Positions 26,059-35,217 of a stretch of DNA of 64,000 nt are shown here, piece after piece. The position numbers were made by a program, and so were the translations under genes. Under the pieces are notes generated by a model. The model was not told the DNA's origin, did not search any database, and saw nothing but the letters and a program-made list of their open reading frames with translations. Within the stretch, counting starts at the first letter, position 1, and each line of letters starts with the position of its first letter. Origin of the DNA: Actinotalea endophytica (GTDB taxonomy: Bacteria; Actinomycetota; Actinomycetes; Actinomycetales; Cellulomonadaceae). The DNA lies in assembly GCF_025717005.1 (NCBI RefSeq), contig NZ_JAOVZU010000001.1:62001-126000 (forward strand), given 5' to 3'.

Positions 26059-26180
26059 GGTCGTCCCAGCGCGTCAGCCGGGTGATTCCGGGTCGACAGG
26101 GCGGATCTGCGGGATTTTCACCCGCGGCGCGAGCGGAGCGACTCCTCCCGTGGCGCCTGCGCCGGCCTGGACCTTCGGGC

Positions 26181-26426
26181 TCAGCCCTCGGTGGTGGGCG
26201 GGCGCAGCGCGCGCAGCGACTCGACGGTCGCTTCGTCGTCGCCCGACGCGGCGGCCTCCTCGTTGGCCTTCTTCACCGCTTCGAGGACCTCGGCCCGGTT
26301 CACCCGGACCGACTTGGGCGCGTCGATGCCGATCCGGACGCCGTCGCTGCGCACGTCGATCACGGTGATGACGATGTCGTCACCGATGATCAGGCGCTCG
26401 CCCACGCGACGCGACAGAACCAGCAT
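26181..26426 (-). CDS. csrA: Carbon storage/translation regulator CsrA
   Basis: The 81-residue protein starts MLVLSRRVGERLIIGDDIVI and has the conserved VRIGIDAPKSVRVNRAEV. The RNA-binding residues of the first strand (Leu4, Arg6) and of the VxxxR segment are present. The last 20 residues are an unusual acidic Asp/Glu-rich tail. CsrA binds GGA motifs in hairpin loops of mRNA, and in flagellated Gram-positives it represses flagellin translation until sequestered by FliW, whose gene is at 56699-57106. It follows the FlhF-like gene on the same strand and is separated from cheA by a promoter. Confidence 0.95.
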   Translation of the reverse strand: MLVLSRRVGERLIIGDDIVITVIDVRSDGVRIGIDAPKSVRVNRAEVLEAVKKANEEAAASGDDEATVESLRALRPPTTEG

Positions 26427-26476
26427 GCACGCGAGACTATCCGCTCAGGTCGCCGCAGTCGCCGCAGGTCCGCGGA

Positions 26477-27778
26477 TCAGTCCCAGCGCGCGTCGTCGGC
26501 CAGGCGCTCGCTGAGCAGCGCCGCCCACACCACCGGCGACACGGGGAGGCCGTCCAGCCAGCCGACCGGGACCCCGAGGTTCAGCACCGTGCCGGGCGAC
26601 TGGGCCACCATGGTGCTGTTCGCGGCGACGGCGTCGAAGGGCCGGCGAGCGCCGACCGCACGTAGCCAGCGCCGCAGCTCCACGCCGCGCAGGCGGGCGT
26701 CGAGCGCGGCCCAGGCCTCGTCCGGGTCCAGGGCGTGCAGCAGCAGGGCTGCCGCGGCGGTGGCCCCGACCCCGAGCGCGACGATCGTGGGGGCGTCCTC
26801 GGTCACCCGGGACCTGACCCGCCCGGCCGCGGCCGTGGTCAGCACGCGCCGCCCGTGCCCGGGCAGGGCGTCGACGTCGCCGGCCAGCACGACGTCGTGC
26901 CCGTCGAGCCCGGCCCGGTGGGCCATCGCGACCGCGGTGCGCACGGCGAGGTCGGCCGGTCCGGCCACGACCACCAGCCGGCCGGGGGCGACCTGCGCGT
27001 CCGCGGGCCGGTCGAAGCCGCGCACCACGCGGGACAACGGGACGTCCTGGTCCTCGAACCCGGCGAGCAGCCGGATCGGCACACCGAGCTCGAGCAGGGC
27101 GGCGACGCTCGCACCGTCCGGTCCGGCCGGACGGACCGGCGAGCCGGGCTCCGGCTCGGCCGCCACGGGTTCGGCCGGGACCACCGGGGGCGTGGCCGGT
27201 GCCGGCGCGACCGCGGGCTCGGCAGGGACCACCTCCGCAGCTGCGAACGGATCACCGTCGGCCGGGGCCACCGGGGCAGGCTCGCCGGACGCGGTGAAGG
27301 ACCGCGGGGTCGCCGGGAACCAGGCCGGCGCGGTCGCGGGCACGTCCGGCTCGGCACCGTCGGACGCCGCAGCGGTCGACCCTGCCTCCGCCGCCACAGC
27401 GCTGGGTCCGCCCGCGGTGATCTGCTGGACCGACGCGAGCACCTGCGCGAACGAGTCGCCGTCCGTCGAGACCTGCGGCGTGCGGTCGAGCTCGTCCGCG
27501 GCCGCGAGCAGCGCCTCGATGCCGACCGGCTCGGACAGCTGCCCGCCCGGCCGTGGCCCCTCGCCCTCGGGCGCCGGCCGGGTGCGCGCGGGGCGTGGCC
27601 CGGGCCGGTCCGGCAGCTCGACGGTGAGCTCGTAGTGCTCGCGGGCGAAGAACCCCGCGATCCCGCCGGTGCGCACGCGCTCGGCGCGCACGATCTTCGC
27701 GTCCGGACCCATCTCGTCGCGGACGCGCAGCATCAAGGCACGCAGATCCTGCCCGTCAAGCAGCAATCGCGTGGGCAT
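26477..27778 (-). CDS. FlhF-like protein with a degenerate GTPase domain
   Basis: The 433-residue protein overlaps the end of flhA by 23 bp, the usual place of flhF. Residues 1-55 match the FlhF N-terminus (LRALMLRVRDEMGPDAKIVRAERVR; compare REALRLVREELGPDA). A 200-residue Pro/Ala-rich linker follows. The C-terminal region (about 255-433) runs in register with the SRP-GTPase fold, but its P-loop position reads GPADLAVRTAV instead of GxxGxGKT. The DTAG site is absent, and the TKxD region reads AANSTMVAQSP before GTVLNLGVPVGWL. GTP binding therefore looks lost. In other bacteria FlhF places the flagellum, so this may be a scaffold version. The call rests on position plus N- and C-terminal similarity. 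Confidence 0.7.
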   Translation of the reverse strand: MPTRLLLDGQDLRALMLRVRDEMGPDAKIVRAERVRTGGIAGFFAREHYELTVELPDRPGPRPARTRPAPEGEGPRPGGQLSEPVGIEALLAAADELDRTPQVSTDGDSFAQVLASVQQITAGGPSAVAAEAGSTAAASDGAEPDVPATAPAWFPATPRSFTASGEPAPVAPADGDPFAAAEVVPAEPAVAPAPATPPVVPAEPVAAEPEPGSPVRPAGPDGASVAALLELGVPIRLLAGFEDQDVPLSRVVRGFDRPADAQVAPGRLVVVAGPADLAVRTAVAMAHRAGLDGHDVVLAGDVDALPGHGRRVLTTAAAGRVRSRVTEDAPTIVALGVGATAAAALLLHALDPDEAWAALDARLRGVELRRWLRAVGARRPFDAVAANSTMVAQSPGTVLNLGVPVGWLDGLPVSPVVWAALLSERLADDARWD

Positions 27779-29813
27779 CGGTCACTACACCTACCGTCTC
27801 GATCTGCAGCCCCGCACCCGTCACCTCGCTGTAGGACAGCACAGGGAGGGCGGGAAGCGACAGGACCACGGTACGGCGCAGCGGGGCCCGCAGAGTGGGA
27901 GCACACACCAGCACGACCTGGTGTCCCCCGGCCTCGGCCTCGGCGACCCTGCGGCGCAGCGACGTCAGCAGGCCGTCCATCCGGGTCGGCTCGAGGAGCA
28001 GCTGGGCACCGCCCTCGGCCGGTCGGATCGCCTCGACCAGGGCGTGCTCGAGCGCCGGGTCGAGGGTGAGGACCCGCAGGACGCCGTTGTTCGCGTACGG
28101 CACCGCCAGGGCGGGGCCGAGCCCGCCGCGCGCCGCCTCGACCAGGCCCTCGGGGTCCGTGGAGGTCTTGGCCCGCAGGGTCAGCGCCTCGAAGATCCGG
28201 CCGAGGTCGCGGACCGCGACCCGCTCGGCGAGCAGCCCCTGCAGCACGCGCTGCACCTCGCCCAGCGACAGCAGGCCGGGCACGAGCTCGTCGACGACGG
28301 CGGGGTTGACCGCCTTGACGCCCTCGACGAGCACCCGGACGTCCTCGCGGGACAGCAGGCGTGGGGCGTTCGCGTCGATGATCGCGCCGAGGTGCGTGAT
28401 GAGCACCGAGACCCGGTCCACCACGGTCGCCCCGAGCAGCTCGGCGGAGTGCCGCAGCTCGGCCGGGATCCACTTGCCGGCCAGGCCGAACACCGGCTCG
28501 ACCACGGCCGCACCGCTGAGCCCGCCGAGGTCGTCACCGAGGGCGAGCAGGCGACCCGCGGGTGCCTCGCCGCGACCGACCTCGACCCCGGAGATCTTCA
28601 CCACGTAGGTCGAGCGGGGCAGGTCCACCGAGTCGCGGGTGCGCACCGGGGGCACCACGATGCCGAGCTCGAGGGCGATCTTGCGGCGCAGGCCGCGGAC
28701 CCGGGCGAGCAGGTCGGCGTCGCCACCGCTGCCGACCAGGTCCACCAGGTCCGGCGCGAGCAGGATCTCCAGCGCCGGGACCCGCATCTGCTCGATCAGG
28801 GCCTCCGGGGTGTCGGCGTTCGCGGGCGCCGCGACCTCGGTGCCCTGCGCGGTCTGCGCCGCGGCCTCGTCGCGCGCCTGGGACGCCTTGATCCGCTGCG
28901 CGACCACCAGCAGCAGGGTGCCGACCAGCATGAACGGGAGCTTCGGCATACCCGGCACGAGCGCGAGGCCGATCGCCGCGCTGCCCGCGATGAGCAGCGC
29001 CGTGCGCGACTGGGTGAGCTGGGTGCTCGCCGCGGTGCCCATGTCCGCCTCGGCGGTGGCCCGCGTGACGATCAGACCGGTGCTGACCGACATCAGCAGC
29101 GCCGGGATCTGCGAGACCAGGCCGTCGCCGACGGTGAGCAGGCTGAAGCGGTTGATCGCGTCGCCGGCCGACATGCCCATCTGCAGCATGCCCACCGCGA
29201 ACCCGCCGAGCAGGTTGATGACCGTGATGATGATGCCGGCGATCGCGTCGCCCTTGACGAACTTCGAACCACCGTCCATCGCACCGTAGAAGTCGGCCTC
29301 CGCGGCGACCTCGCGGCGGCGACGGCGCGCCTCGTCCTCGTCGATCAGGCCCGAGTTCAGGTCCGCGTCGATCGCCATCTGCTTGCCGGGCATCGCGTCG
29401 AGGGTGAACCGCGCGCCGACCTCGGCGACGCGTCCGGCACCGTTGGTGATCACGGCGAACTGGATGACCACCAGGATCAGGAAGATCACCAGGCCGATCA
29501 CCAGGGACCCGCCGACCACGTAGTGCCCGAAGGCGTCGATCACGTTGCCCGCGTAGCCGTCCCGCAGCACCAGCCGGGTCGAGGCGACGTTGAGGCCGAG
29601 CCGGAACAGGGTGAGCACGAGCAGCAGCGACGGGAAGACCGAGAAGTCCAGCGGCTTCTTCACGTACATGCTGGTGAGCAGCACGACGAGGGACAGCGCG
29701 ATGTTCGTCACGATGAGCACGTCGAGCACCGCCGCGGGCAGCGGCACGACGAGCAGCAGGACGACGCCGACCACACCGGCCGGGACGGCCAGCTGGGTGA
29801 GGTTGGTCTTCAT
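27756..29813 (-). CDS. flhA: Flagellar export gate protein FlhA
   Basis: The 685-residue protein has the expected length. Eight hydrophobic segments occupy about 1-310, with the conserved cytoplasmic loop VAEVGARFTLDAMPGKQMAID. The C-terminal cytosolic domain (about 345-685) includes EPVFGLAGKWIP and DANAPRLLSREDV. FlhA forms the nonameric ring that receives export substrates and chaperones. The segment LPGKQMAIDADLNSGLIDEDEARRRR contains the FHIPEP signature region. It sits between flhB (73-bp gap) and the overlapping FlhF-like gene. Confidence 0.97.
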   Translation of the reverse strand: MKTNLTQLAVPAGVVGVVLLLVVPLPAAVLDVLIVTNIALSLVVLLTSMYVKKPLDFSVFPSLLLVLTLFRLGLNVASTRLVLRDGYAGNVIDAFGHYVVGGSLVIGLVIFLILVVIQFAVITNGAGRVAEVGARFTLDAMPGKQMAIDADLNSGLIDEDEARRRRREVAAEADFYGAMDGGSKFVKGDAIAGIIITVINLLGGFAVGMLQMGMSAGDAINRFSLLTVGDGLVSQIPALLMSVSTGLIVTRATAEADMGTAASTQLTQSRTALLIAGSAAIGLALVPGMPKLPFMLVGTLLLVVAQRIKASQARDEAAAQTAQGTEVAAPANADTPEALIEQMRVPALEILLAPDLVDLVGSGGDADLLARVRGLRRKIALELGIVVPPVRTRDSVDLPRSTYVVKISGVEVGRGEAPAGRLLALGDDLGGLSGAAVVEPVFGLAGKWIPAELRHSAELLGATVVDRVSVLITHLGAIIDANAPRLLSREDVRVLVEGVKAVNPAVVDELVPGLLSLGEVQRVLQGLLAERVAVRDLGRIFEALTLRAKTSTDPEGLVEAARGGLGPALAVPYANNGVLRVLTLDPALEHALVEAIRPAEGGAQLLLEPTRMDGLLTSLRRRVAEAEAGGHQVVLVCAPTLRAPLRRTVVLSLPALPVLSYSEVTGAGLQIETVGVVTDAHAIAA

Positions 29814-29886
29814 CGGGTCTCCTCGGTCGGGGCGTTCGCGTCCGGGTGGGTCGGGCCGGTCGGGTGGGCGGCGGGCGGCTCGGGTC

Positions 29887-30996
29887 TCATGCGGCCACCT
29901 CCTCGATCCGGGTCGGTCCGTGCGGCGACTTGTGCACGCCGGTCGCGGCGCCGCGGCGGCGCAGCGCCATCACGAAGGCGAGGATCTTGGCGACCGCGAC
30001 GTACAGGTGCGCCGGGATCTCCTGACCGAGCTCGCACGCCTTGTGCAGCGCGCGGGCCAACGGCACGTCCTCGACCATCGGTACGCGCTTGTCCGCGGCG
30101 ACCTTGCGGATCCGGGCCGCGACGTGCCCGGCGCCCTTGGCCACGACGCGCGGCGCACCCTTGCCGGGCTCGTAGCGCAGCGCGACCGCGACGTGCGTCG
30201 GGTTGACCAGGACGACGTCCGCGTCGGCGACCTCGGCGATCATCCGGTTGCGGCTCATCGCGAGCTGGCGGGACCGGATCTGGCCCTTGACCAGCGGGTC
30301 GCCCTCGGACTGCTTGTGCTCGTCGCGGATCTCCTTCTTGGTCATCCGCGTCTTCTTGCGGTTGCGGCGCACCACCACGACGACGTCGAAGGCCGCGAGC
30401 GCGAGGCCCGCGATCACGGCGGTGCGGACCAGGCCGGAGACCCCTTGCCCGGCCGTGGCGAGGACCGCGGACAGCGAGTGCGAGCCGGAGCCGAGCATCA
30501 TCGGCACCATGCCCTGGACCACGGTCCACAGCACCACGCCGATCGCGGCGGTCTTCAGCGCGGCCTTCGCGCCCTGCCACAGCGACTGCATGCCGAAGAC
30601 CCGCTTGACGCCCTTGGCGATGTTGAACTGCTCGAGGCGCGGCTTGAGCCGCTTGGCGGACACGTGGATCCCGCCCTGCAGCGCGCTGCCGGCGATCGCG
30701 GCCAGCACCACGGCGCCGAGCAGCGGCGCGAGGGTGCGCAGCACCGAGCCGAGACCGTCCTCCAGGGCGGACACCGCGAGTGCCGGGTCGGGGTTCGCGA
30801 TGACGGCGCGCACCGCGGAGAGCTGCTCGGCGCCGGCGCGCGAGCCGGCCGCGGCCACCATCGGCAGCATGAAGGCACCGACGCCCACGCCGAGCCAGGC
30901 CGAGAGGTCCTGCGACTTCTGCAGCGCCCCGTCGCGCCGCAGCTCCTTCATCCGCTTCGGTGTGGCCTTCTCGGTGCGCTCGCCGCTGTCGCTCAT
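29887..30996 (-). CDS. flhB: Flagellar export switch protein FlhB
   Basis: The 369-residue protein starts at ATG 30996, overlapping the fliR stop as ATGA. It opens with GERTEKATPKRMKELRRDG, has four membrane segments and the cytoplasmic linker RMTKKEIRDEHKQSEGDP. The autocleavage site is VNPTHVAVAL (NPTH), so substrate switching from rod/hook to filament proteins should work normally, together with FliK at 41241-42740. Confidence 0.97.
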   Translation of the reverse strand: MSDSGERTEKATPKRMKELRRDGALQKSQDLSAWLGVGVGAFMLPMVAAAGSRAGAEQLSAVRAVIANPDPALAVSALEDGLGSVLRTLAPLLGAVVLAAIAGSALQGGIHVSAKRLKPRLEQFNIAKGVKRVFGMQSLWQGAKAALKTAAIGVVLWTVVQGMVPMMLGSGSHSLSAVLATAGQGVSGLVRTAVIAGLALAAFDVVVVVRRNRKKTRMTKKEIRDEHKQSEGDPLVKGQIRSRQLAMSRNRMIAEVADADVVLVNPTHVAVALRYEPGKGAPRVVAKGAGHVAARIRKVAADKRVPMVEDVPLARALHKACELGQEIPAHLYVAVAKILAFVMALRRRGAATGVHKSPHGPTRIEEVAA

Positions 30997-31784
30997 CGGG
31001 CCACCCCCAGCATCGCGGTGACGCTCTCGTCGGTGAGCGCCGCGACCACGCTCGGCAGGGCGAGATAGGCGGTCACCCCGAGCACGAGGGTGAGCAGGAT
31101 CTTCAGCGGGAAGCCGAGCGCGAACGCGTTCAGGGCGGGTGCGACCCGGGTCAGCAGGCCCAGGCCGACGTCGGCGAGGAACAGCACGGCGATCAGCGGT
31201 CCGGCGATCTGCAGCGCGGCCACGAACATCTGCGACAGGCCGGTGGTCAGGGTGTGCGCGAGCGCCGCGAGGTCGAGATCGGCGCCGAGCGGCAGGGCGT
31301 CGAACGACCGGGCGAGGCCGCCGATCACCACCTGGTACGCGTCGGAGGCGAACAGCAGCACGATCGCGGTGAGCTGGTACAGCCGGCTCCACTGCGCACC
31401 ATTCGTCATCGACATCGGGTCGAACGCGGACGCGAGCTGGAAGCCGCCGAACATGTCGATCGCCGCGCCGGCGGACTGCACGGCGGCGAACACCAGGTAG
31501 ACCACGAAGCCCAGCGCCAGCCCGACCAGCACCTGGAGCAGCAGGTCCCCGAGGAACGTCGCCGTGCCCGACGCGATGGACTGCCCGACGCCGAGCCCGG
31601 CCTCCGCGCTGGCCTTCGCGGCACGCGGCGCGACCGCGAGCCCGAGCCCGCCCGCGAGCATCGCCTTGACCGTGCCCGGGATCGCCCGGTTGGCGAACGG
31701 CGGCGCGATGATCAGGAAGGCCGCGATGCGCACACCGGTGAGCATCACGACCTCGATCGTGGCGAGCGGGAACACGAGCTGCAC
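30993..31784 (-). CDS. fliR: Flagellar export gate protein FliR
   Basis: The 263-residue membrane protein starts at GTG 31784, four bases after the fliQ stop. Features are RIAAFLIIAPPFANRAIPGTVKAML near the start, GLALGFVVYLVFAAVQSAGAAIDMFGGF in the middle and a C-terminal amphipathic region. FliR assembles with FliP and FliQ into the helical export gate. The start directly follows fliQ and overlaps flhB, so the export genes are translated as a block. Confidence 0.96.
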   Translation of the reverse strand: MQLVFPLATIEVVMLTGVRIAAFLIIAPPFANRAIPGTVKAMLAGGLGLAVAPRAAKASAEAGLGVGQSIASGTATFLGDLLLQVLVGLALGFVVYLVFAAVQSAGAAIDMFGGFQLASAFDPMSMTNGAQWSRLYQLTAIVLLFASDAYQVVIGGLARSFDALPLGADLDLAALAHTLTTGLSQMFVAALQIAGPLIAVLFLADVGLGLLTRVAPALNAFALGFPLKILLTLVLGVTAYLALPSVVAALTDESVTAMLGVAR

Positions 31785-31787
31785 CGG

Positions 31788-32060
31788 TCAGCCCCCCAGC
31801 AGCGTGGGGATCCGGCCGAACAGCTCGGTCGTGAAGGACACCGTCTCGCTGATCATCCAGTGCCCGGCGACCAGCAGCGCGACGGCGACCGCGATCGCCT
31901 TCGGCACGAACGAGAGCGTGACCTCCTGCACCTGCGTGATCGACTGCAGCAGCGAGACCGCGAAGCCGACCACGAGGGCCGTGATGAGGATCGGGGCGCC
32001 CAGCTTGCCCGCGAGCAGCAGGGCCTGCAGGCCGATGTCGAGAACCGCGTTGGTGTCCAT
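31788..32060 (-). CDS. fliQ: Flagellar export gate protein FliQ
   Basis: The 90-residue protein has two membrane helices: ALLLAGKLGAPILITALVVGFAVSLLQSITQVQE and the following FVPKAIAVAVALLVAGHWM. The Q-S-I-T-Q-V-Q-E motif at the end of helix 1 is the family signature. ATG 32060 shares one base with the fliP stop. Confidence 0.97.
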   Translation of the reverse strand: MDTNAVLDIGLQALLLAGKLGAPILITALVVGFAVSLLQSITQVQEVTLSFVPKAIAVAVALLVAGHWMISETVSFTTELFGRIPTLLGG

Positions 32061-32971
32061 CAGCCGAAGCTCCCGAGCAGCGCGGTGACGATCAGGCCCC
32101 ACCCGTCCACCAGCACGAAGAGCAGCAGCTTGAACGGCAGGGACACCATCACCGGCGGCAGCATCATCATGCCCATGCTCATCAGCGACGCCGACACCAC
32201 CAGGTCGATGACCAGGAACGGTACGAAGATCACGAAGCCGATGAGGAAGGCCGAGCGCAGCTCGGACAGCATGAACGCCGGCACCAGGGTGGACATCTCC
32301 ACGGTCTCCGGCGACTCCGGGTTCGGCCGGTCCGCGGCCCGCGTCATCAGGGCGATGTCCGACTCGCGGGTCTGGCCGAGCATGAACTCGCGCAGCGGGC
32401 CCTCGCCGACGTCGACGGCCTCGGTGAAGGTCATCTCGCCGTGCAGGTACGGCTGCACGGCGGTCTCGTTGATGTCGCTGACCACCGGGGCCATCACGAA
32501 CAGGGAGAGGAACAGCGCCAGGCCCGCGATCACCTGGTTGGGCGGCACGCCCTGCAGCCCGAGCGCGTTCCGGGTCAGCGCGAGGACCACGAAGATCTTG
32601 GTGAACCCGGTCATCATCAGCAGGAGCGACGGCGCGACCGAGAGCAGCGTGATGGTCAGCAGCACGATGACCGGGCTGCTCGGCGTCCCGTCGACACCGT
32701 TGATGTCGAGCGTCACGGTCGGGCCCGGGTCGGTCGGCGAGGCCGGGTCGGTCGGGGCCGTGGGGTCGCCCGGCGAGGCCGCGGTGGGGACCTGCGCGAC
32801 GACGCCCGCGGTCGCGACCTCGGCGGGCTCGGCAGCGTAGGCGACCGACGTCCCGAGGACGGCGAAGGCGAGGCCGAGCAGCGCGACGAGACCAGCCACC
32901 ACGAGCAGGCGGTGGCCGCCACGACGCACGGCGTCAGGACGCTCGGACGGAGCGACCGGCTGGGCAGTCAA
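32060..32971 (-). CDS. fliP: Flagellar export gate protein FliP
   Basis: With TTG 32971, overlapping the fliO stop, the product is about 303 residues. A later GTG near residue 17 is possible. It has a signal peptide (LLVVAGLVALLGLAFAVLGTSVAYA), a longer than usual Pro/Thr-rich periplasmic segment and the FliP core with LLLMMTGFTKIFVVLALTRNALG, PPNQVIAGLALFLSLFVM and PFLVIDLVVSASLMSMGMMMLPP. Four membrane helices follow the expected order. FliP is the central pentamer of the export gate. Exact N-terminus is uncertain. Confidence 0.93.
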   Translation of the reverse strand: MTAQPVAPSERPDAVRRGGHRLLVVAGLVALLGLAFAVLGTSVAYAAEPAEVATAGVVAQVPTAASPGDPTAPTDPASPTDPGPTVTLDINGVDGTPSSPVIVLLTITLLSVAPSLLLMMTGFTKIFVVLALTRNALGLQGVPPNQVIAGLALFLSLFVMAPVVSDINETAVQPYLHGEMTFTEAVDVGEGPLREFMLGQTRESDIALMTRAADRPNPESPETVEMSTLVPAFMLSELRSAFLIGFVIFVPFLVIDLVVSASLMSMGMMMLPPVMVSLPFKLLLFVLVDGWGLIVTALLGSFG

Positions 32972-33534
32972 CGACGAATGGTCCGTTCCTGCACCGCAAC
33001 CACCGCCTGGCGCCACGTGGCGACGTCCAGGATCGATCCCTCGAGGGGGCTGCGGGGCGTGGGGACCGCGGGCGTCCGTGCCGCGGGGGTCGACGGGGGG
33101 GTGGGGGTCGAGCGAACAGTCGTGGGGCGGGCCGCTGTGGAGCGGACCGGGGTGGGGCGGGTCGCCGCGGCGCGGGCCGGGGCGGCGACGGCCACGTCCG
33201 CGAGGGCGTCCGTGTCGAGGCCGACCAGGTCGGCGAGCTCGGCCGGGTCGATCTCGGTGCGGTCGGCCGTGGGCTCCGGGTCCGGGGCGGCGAGCTCGGT
33301 GAGCAGGGACACGCCCTGCTCGGTCACCCCGAGCAGCAGGCGACGACCCTCGACCTCGACCACGGCGACGCCTGAGCGGCGCCCGAGGCTCTGCCGGCCG
33401 ACCACCGTCACGCTGGCCTGACGCGTGCGCGCGCGAGAGCCGGCCGTGCGGCGGGCGATCCACCACAGCAGGCCGAGCACCACGGCGAGCGACAGCAGGA
33501 CCCGCAGGCCCAGCACGACGGAGGAGGTGTCCAT
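32968..33534 (-). CDS. fliO: Flagellar assembly protein FliO
   Basis: The 188-residue protein has one membrane helix (VLLSLAVVLGLLWWIA, about 11-27). A cytosolic SpoA-associated FliO domain follows, with VTVVGRQSLGRRSGVAVVEVEGRRLLLGVTEQGVSLL, then a long basic Pro/Thr/Arg-rich tail with three repeats resembling RPTPVRST. FliO helps assemble FliP. It overlaps fliP and lies five bases after fliN, in the conserved fliNOPQR order. Confidence 0.85.
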   Translation of the reverse strand: MDTSSVVLGLRVLLSLAVVLGLLWWIARRTAGSRARTRQASVTVVGRQSLGRRSGVAVVEVEGRRLLLGVTEQGVSLLTELAAPDPEPTADRTEIDPAELADLVGLDTDALADVAVAAPARAAATRPTPVRSTAARPTTVRSTPTPPSTPAARTPAVPTPRSPLEGSILDVATWRQAVVAVQERTIRR

Positions 33535-33539
33535 GGACG

Positions 33540-34268
33540 TCAGGCGGTCTCGGCGACGATCTCGGTGATCCGGATGCCGTAGTCCTCGTCGATCACGACG
33601 ACCTCGCCGCGTGCGACCAGGCGCCCGTTGACCACCACGTCGGCCGGTGCGCCGGCGGCGCGGTCCAGCTCGAGGATCGTGCCCGGGACCAGGTCGAGCA
33701 CCTGCCGGACCGGGAGCTTGGTGCGCCCGATCTCCGCGGTGAGCGTCATCTCGACGTCGTGCAGCAGGCGGAGCCCGTAGTCCGCGCCGCGCACGATGGT
33801 CGGCGCGGGGGCCTCCTCGTCGTCGCCCTGCCGCTGCTTCGGCACCTCGGGCACCTGCGGACGGATCCGCAGGCCGAACCACGCGACGGCCGTGCCGAGC
33901 GTGTCGACCAGGGCGAACGTGCGCACGTCCTCGGTGAGCAGCACGTCGGCCACCGGTGCCTCGACCGCGTCGTCCAGCACGCCCGTGCCGAGCGTCCGCC
34001 CTGCGGCCTCGAGCGCCGGGCGCACCGCGTCGGCGAGGGTCAGGCCCGCGGCCCCGGCGATCGCCTGCGCGACGGCCTCCCCGGCCACCGCGACGAGGTC
34101 CGCGCTCGTGGCCCCGACGAAGCCGACCCGGACCGACGCGGCGTCGGGCGCCGGCATGCCTGCGCCGGCGGCGTCCACCAGCTCCAGCGGCACCGGCGAC
34201 GGCAACGTGGTCGCAAAGGCGAGCGCCGCAGCGCGGGCGGTCTCCACGTCGGTGGTCGTTGCGGACAT
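33540..34268 (-). CDS. fliN: Flagellar switch protein FliN (long form)
   Basis: The 242-residue protein has a C-terminal SpoA domain (about 165-240): LHDVEMTLTAEIGRTKLPVRQVLDLVPGTILELDR then VVVNGRLVARGEVVVIDEDYGIRITEI. FliN is normally about 80-140 residues. The extra N-terminal 150 residues are Ala/Val-rich and may be an eroded CheC-like domain as in FliY, but no phosphatase signature is intact. FliN forms the base of the C-ring. Confidence 0.92.
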   Translation of the reverse strand: MSATTTDVETARAAALAFATTLPSPVPLELVDAAGAGMPAPDAASVRVGFVGATSADLVAVAGEAVAQAIAGAAGLTLADAVRPALEAAGRTLGTGVLDDAVEAPVADVLLTEDVRTFALVDTLGTAVAWFGLRIRPQVPEVPKQRQGDDEEAPAPTIVRGADYGLRLLHDVEMTLTAEIGRTKLPVRQVLDLVPGTILELDRAAGAPADVVVNGRLVARGEVVVIDEDYGIRITEIVAETA

Positions 34269-34293
34269 CGATGCTCCTCGGACTCGTGCTCGT

Positions 34294-35208
34294 TCAGGCG
34301 GTGGTGACGACGAGGCAGGCCAGACGCTTGCCGTTGCTGCCGATGGCGGCCTTCGCCAGGACCACGTCGTCGACGACGACGTCGAGTGGCTGGTCGGACC
34401 GGTGACGCAGGCCGATGACGTCCCCGACGGCGAGCTCGCCGATCTCGTTCGGCGTGACCGTCAGCGGGGCGAACCGCACCGAGACCGGCACCGGCACCTC
34501 GCGGACCTGGGCGGACAGGGCGCGCACGGCGACGGCGTGCGCCCGCACGTCCTCGGCGGTGCGGCTGTCGGTGCCGTCGCTGTCCCGCAGCGCGGACAGC
34601 ACGGACTCGGCGGGAAGCATGAGGGTCGCCTTCTCGGCGTGCCCACCGATCTCGATGTTGAAGCTCGCGACGAGCACCGCGTCCGACGCGGGTGCGGCCT
34701 GGACGAACTGCGGCGCGTACTGCACCGACTTGATCGACAGCTCGAGCGGCGCGACGGACGTGAACGCGTAGGACAGCTCGTGCAGCGCGTGCCGCAGCAG
34801 GTCACGCAGCAGCTGCCACTCGATCTCGGTCAGCTCGCGGTCGGGCAGGCCGAGCGGCTGGCCCGGACCGCCGAGCAGGTAGTCGACCAGCACCATCGCG
34901 GCGTCGACCGGCATCTGCAGCACGGCGGTGGCCCGCACGGGCTCCACCGAGCACAGCACCATGAGGCTGGTCGGGGGCAACGGGCGGACGTACTCGTCGT
35001 AGGTGCGCAGCTCGAGCCGTTCGAGGGCGACCTGCGCGACCTCGCGGGTCCGGGACGTGAGCAGCGTGCCCCACTGCCGCGAGAAGGTCTCCAGCGCCAC
35101 CTCGAGGACCCGGGCGTGCTCGCGCGCGAGCGTCATCGGGCGCCGGAAGTCGTAGAGCTCCGGGTCGGCCGAGCGCTGACGGCGCGTCGCGGCTGGGGCG
35201 GGTGTCAC
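34294..35208 (-). CDS. fliM: Flagellar switch protein FliM
   Basis: With GTG 35208 the product is 304 residues. The middle domain begins YDFRRPMTLAREHARVLE and includes TYDEYVRPLPPTSLMVLC and LTEIEWQLLRDLLRHAL; the C-terminal SpoA domain has VGDVIGLRHRSDQPLDVVVDD. The frame is open to GTG 35295, but a sigma-28-type promoter at 35218-35245 would start transcription near 35210, and related proteins have only a short leader before YDFRRP. In either version the N-terminal CheY-binding peptide (LSQxEIDALL) is missing. The start remains uncertain and translation from this promoter would be leaderless. Confidence 0.88.
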   Translation of the reverse strand: MTPAPAATRRQRSADPELYDFRRPMTLAREHARVLEVALETFSRQWGTLLTSRTREVAQVALERLELRTYDEYVRPLPPTSLMVLCSVEPVRATAVLQMPVDAAMVLVDYLLGGPGQPLGLPDRELTEIEWQLLRDLLRHALHELSYAFTSVAPLELSIKSVQYAPQFVQAAPASDAVLVASFNIEIGGHAEKATLMLPAESVLSALRDSDGTDSRTAEDVRAHAVAVRALSAQVREVPVPVSVRFAPLTVTPNEIGELAVGDVIGLRHRSDQPLDVVVDDVVLAKAAIGSNGKRLACLVVTTA

Positions 35209-35217
35209 GGGCTGCCC

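Noticed and set aside
26299-26306. A TTCACCCG box inside csrA
   Set aside because: It encodes the conserved Arg-Val-Asn-Arg segment, so it is probably coding coincidence.
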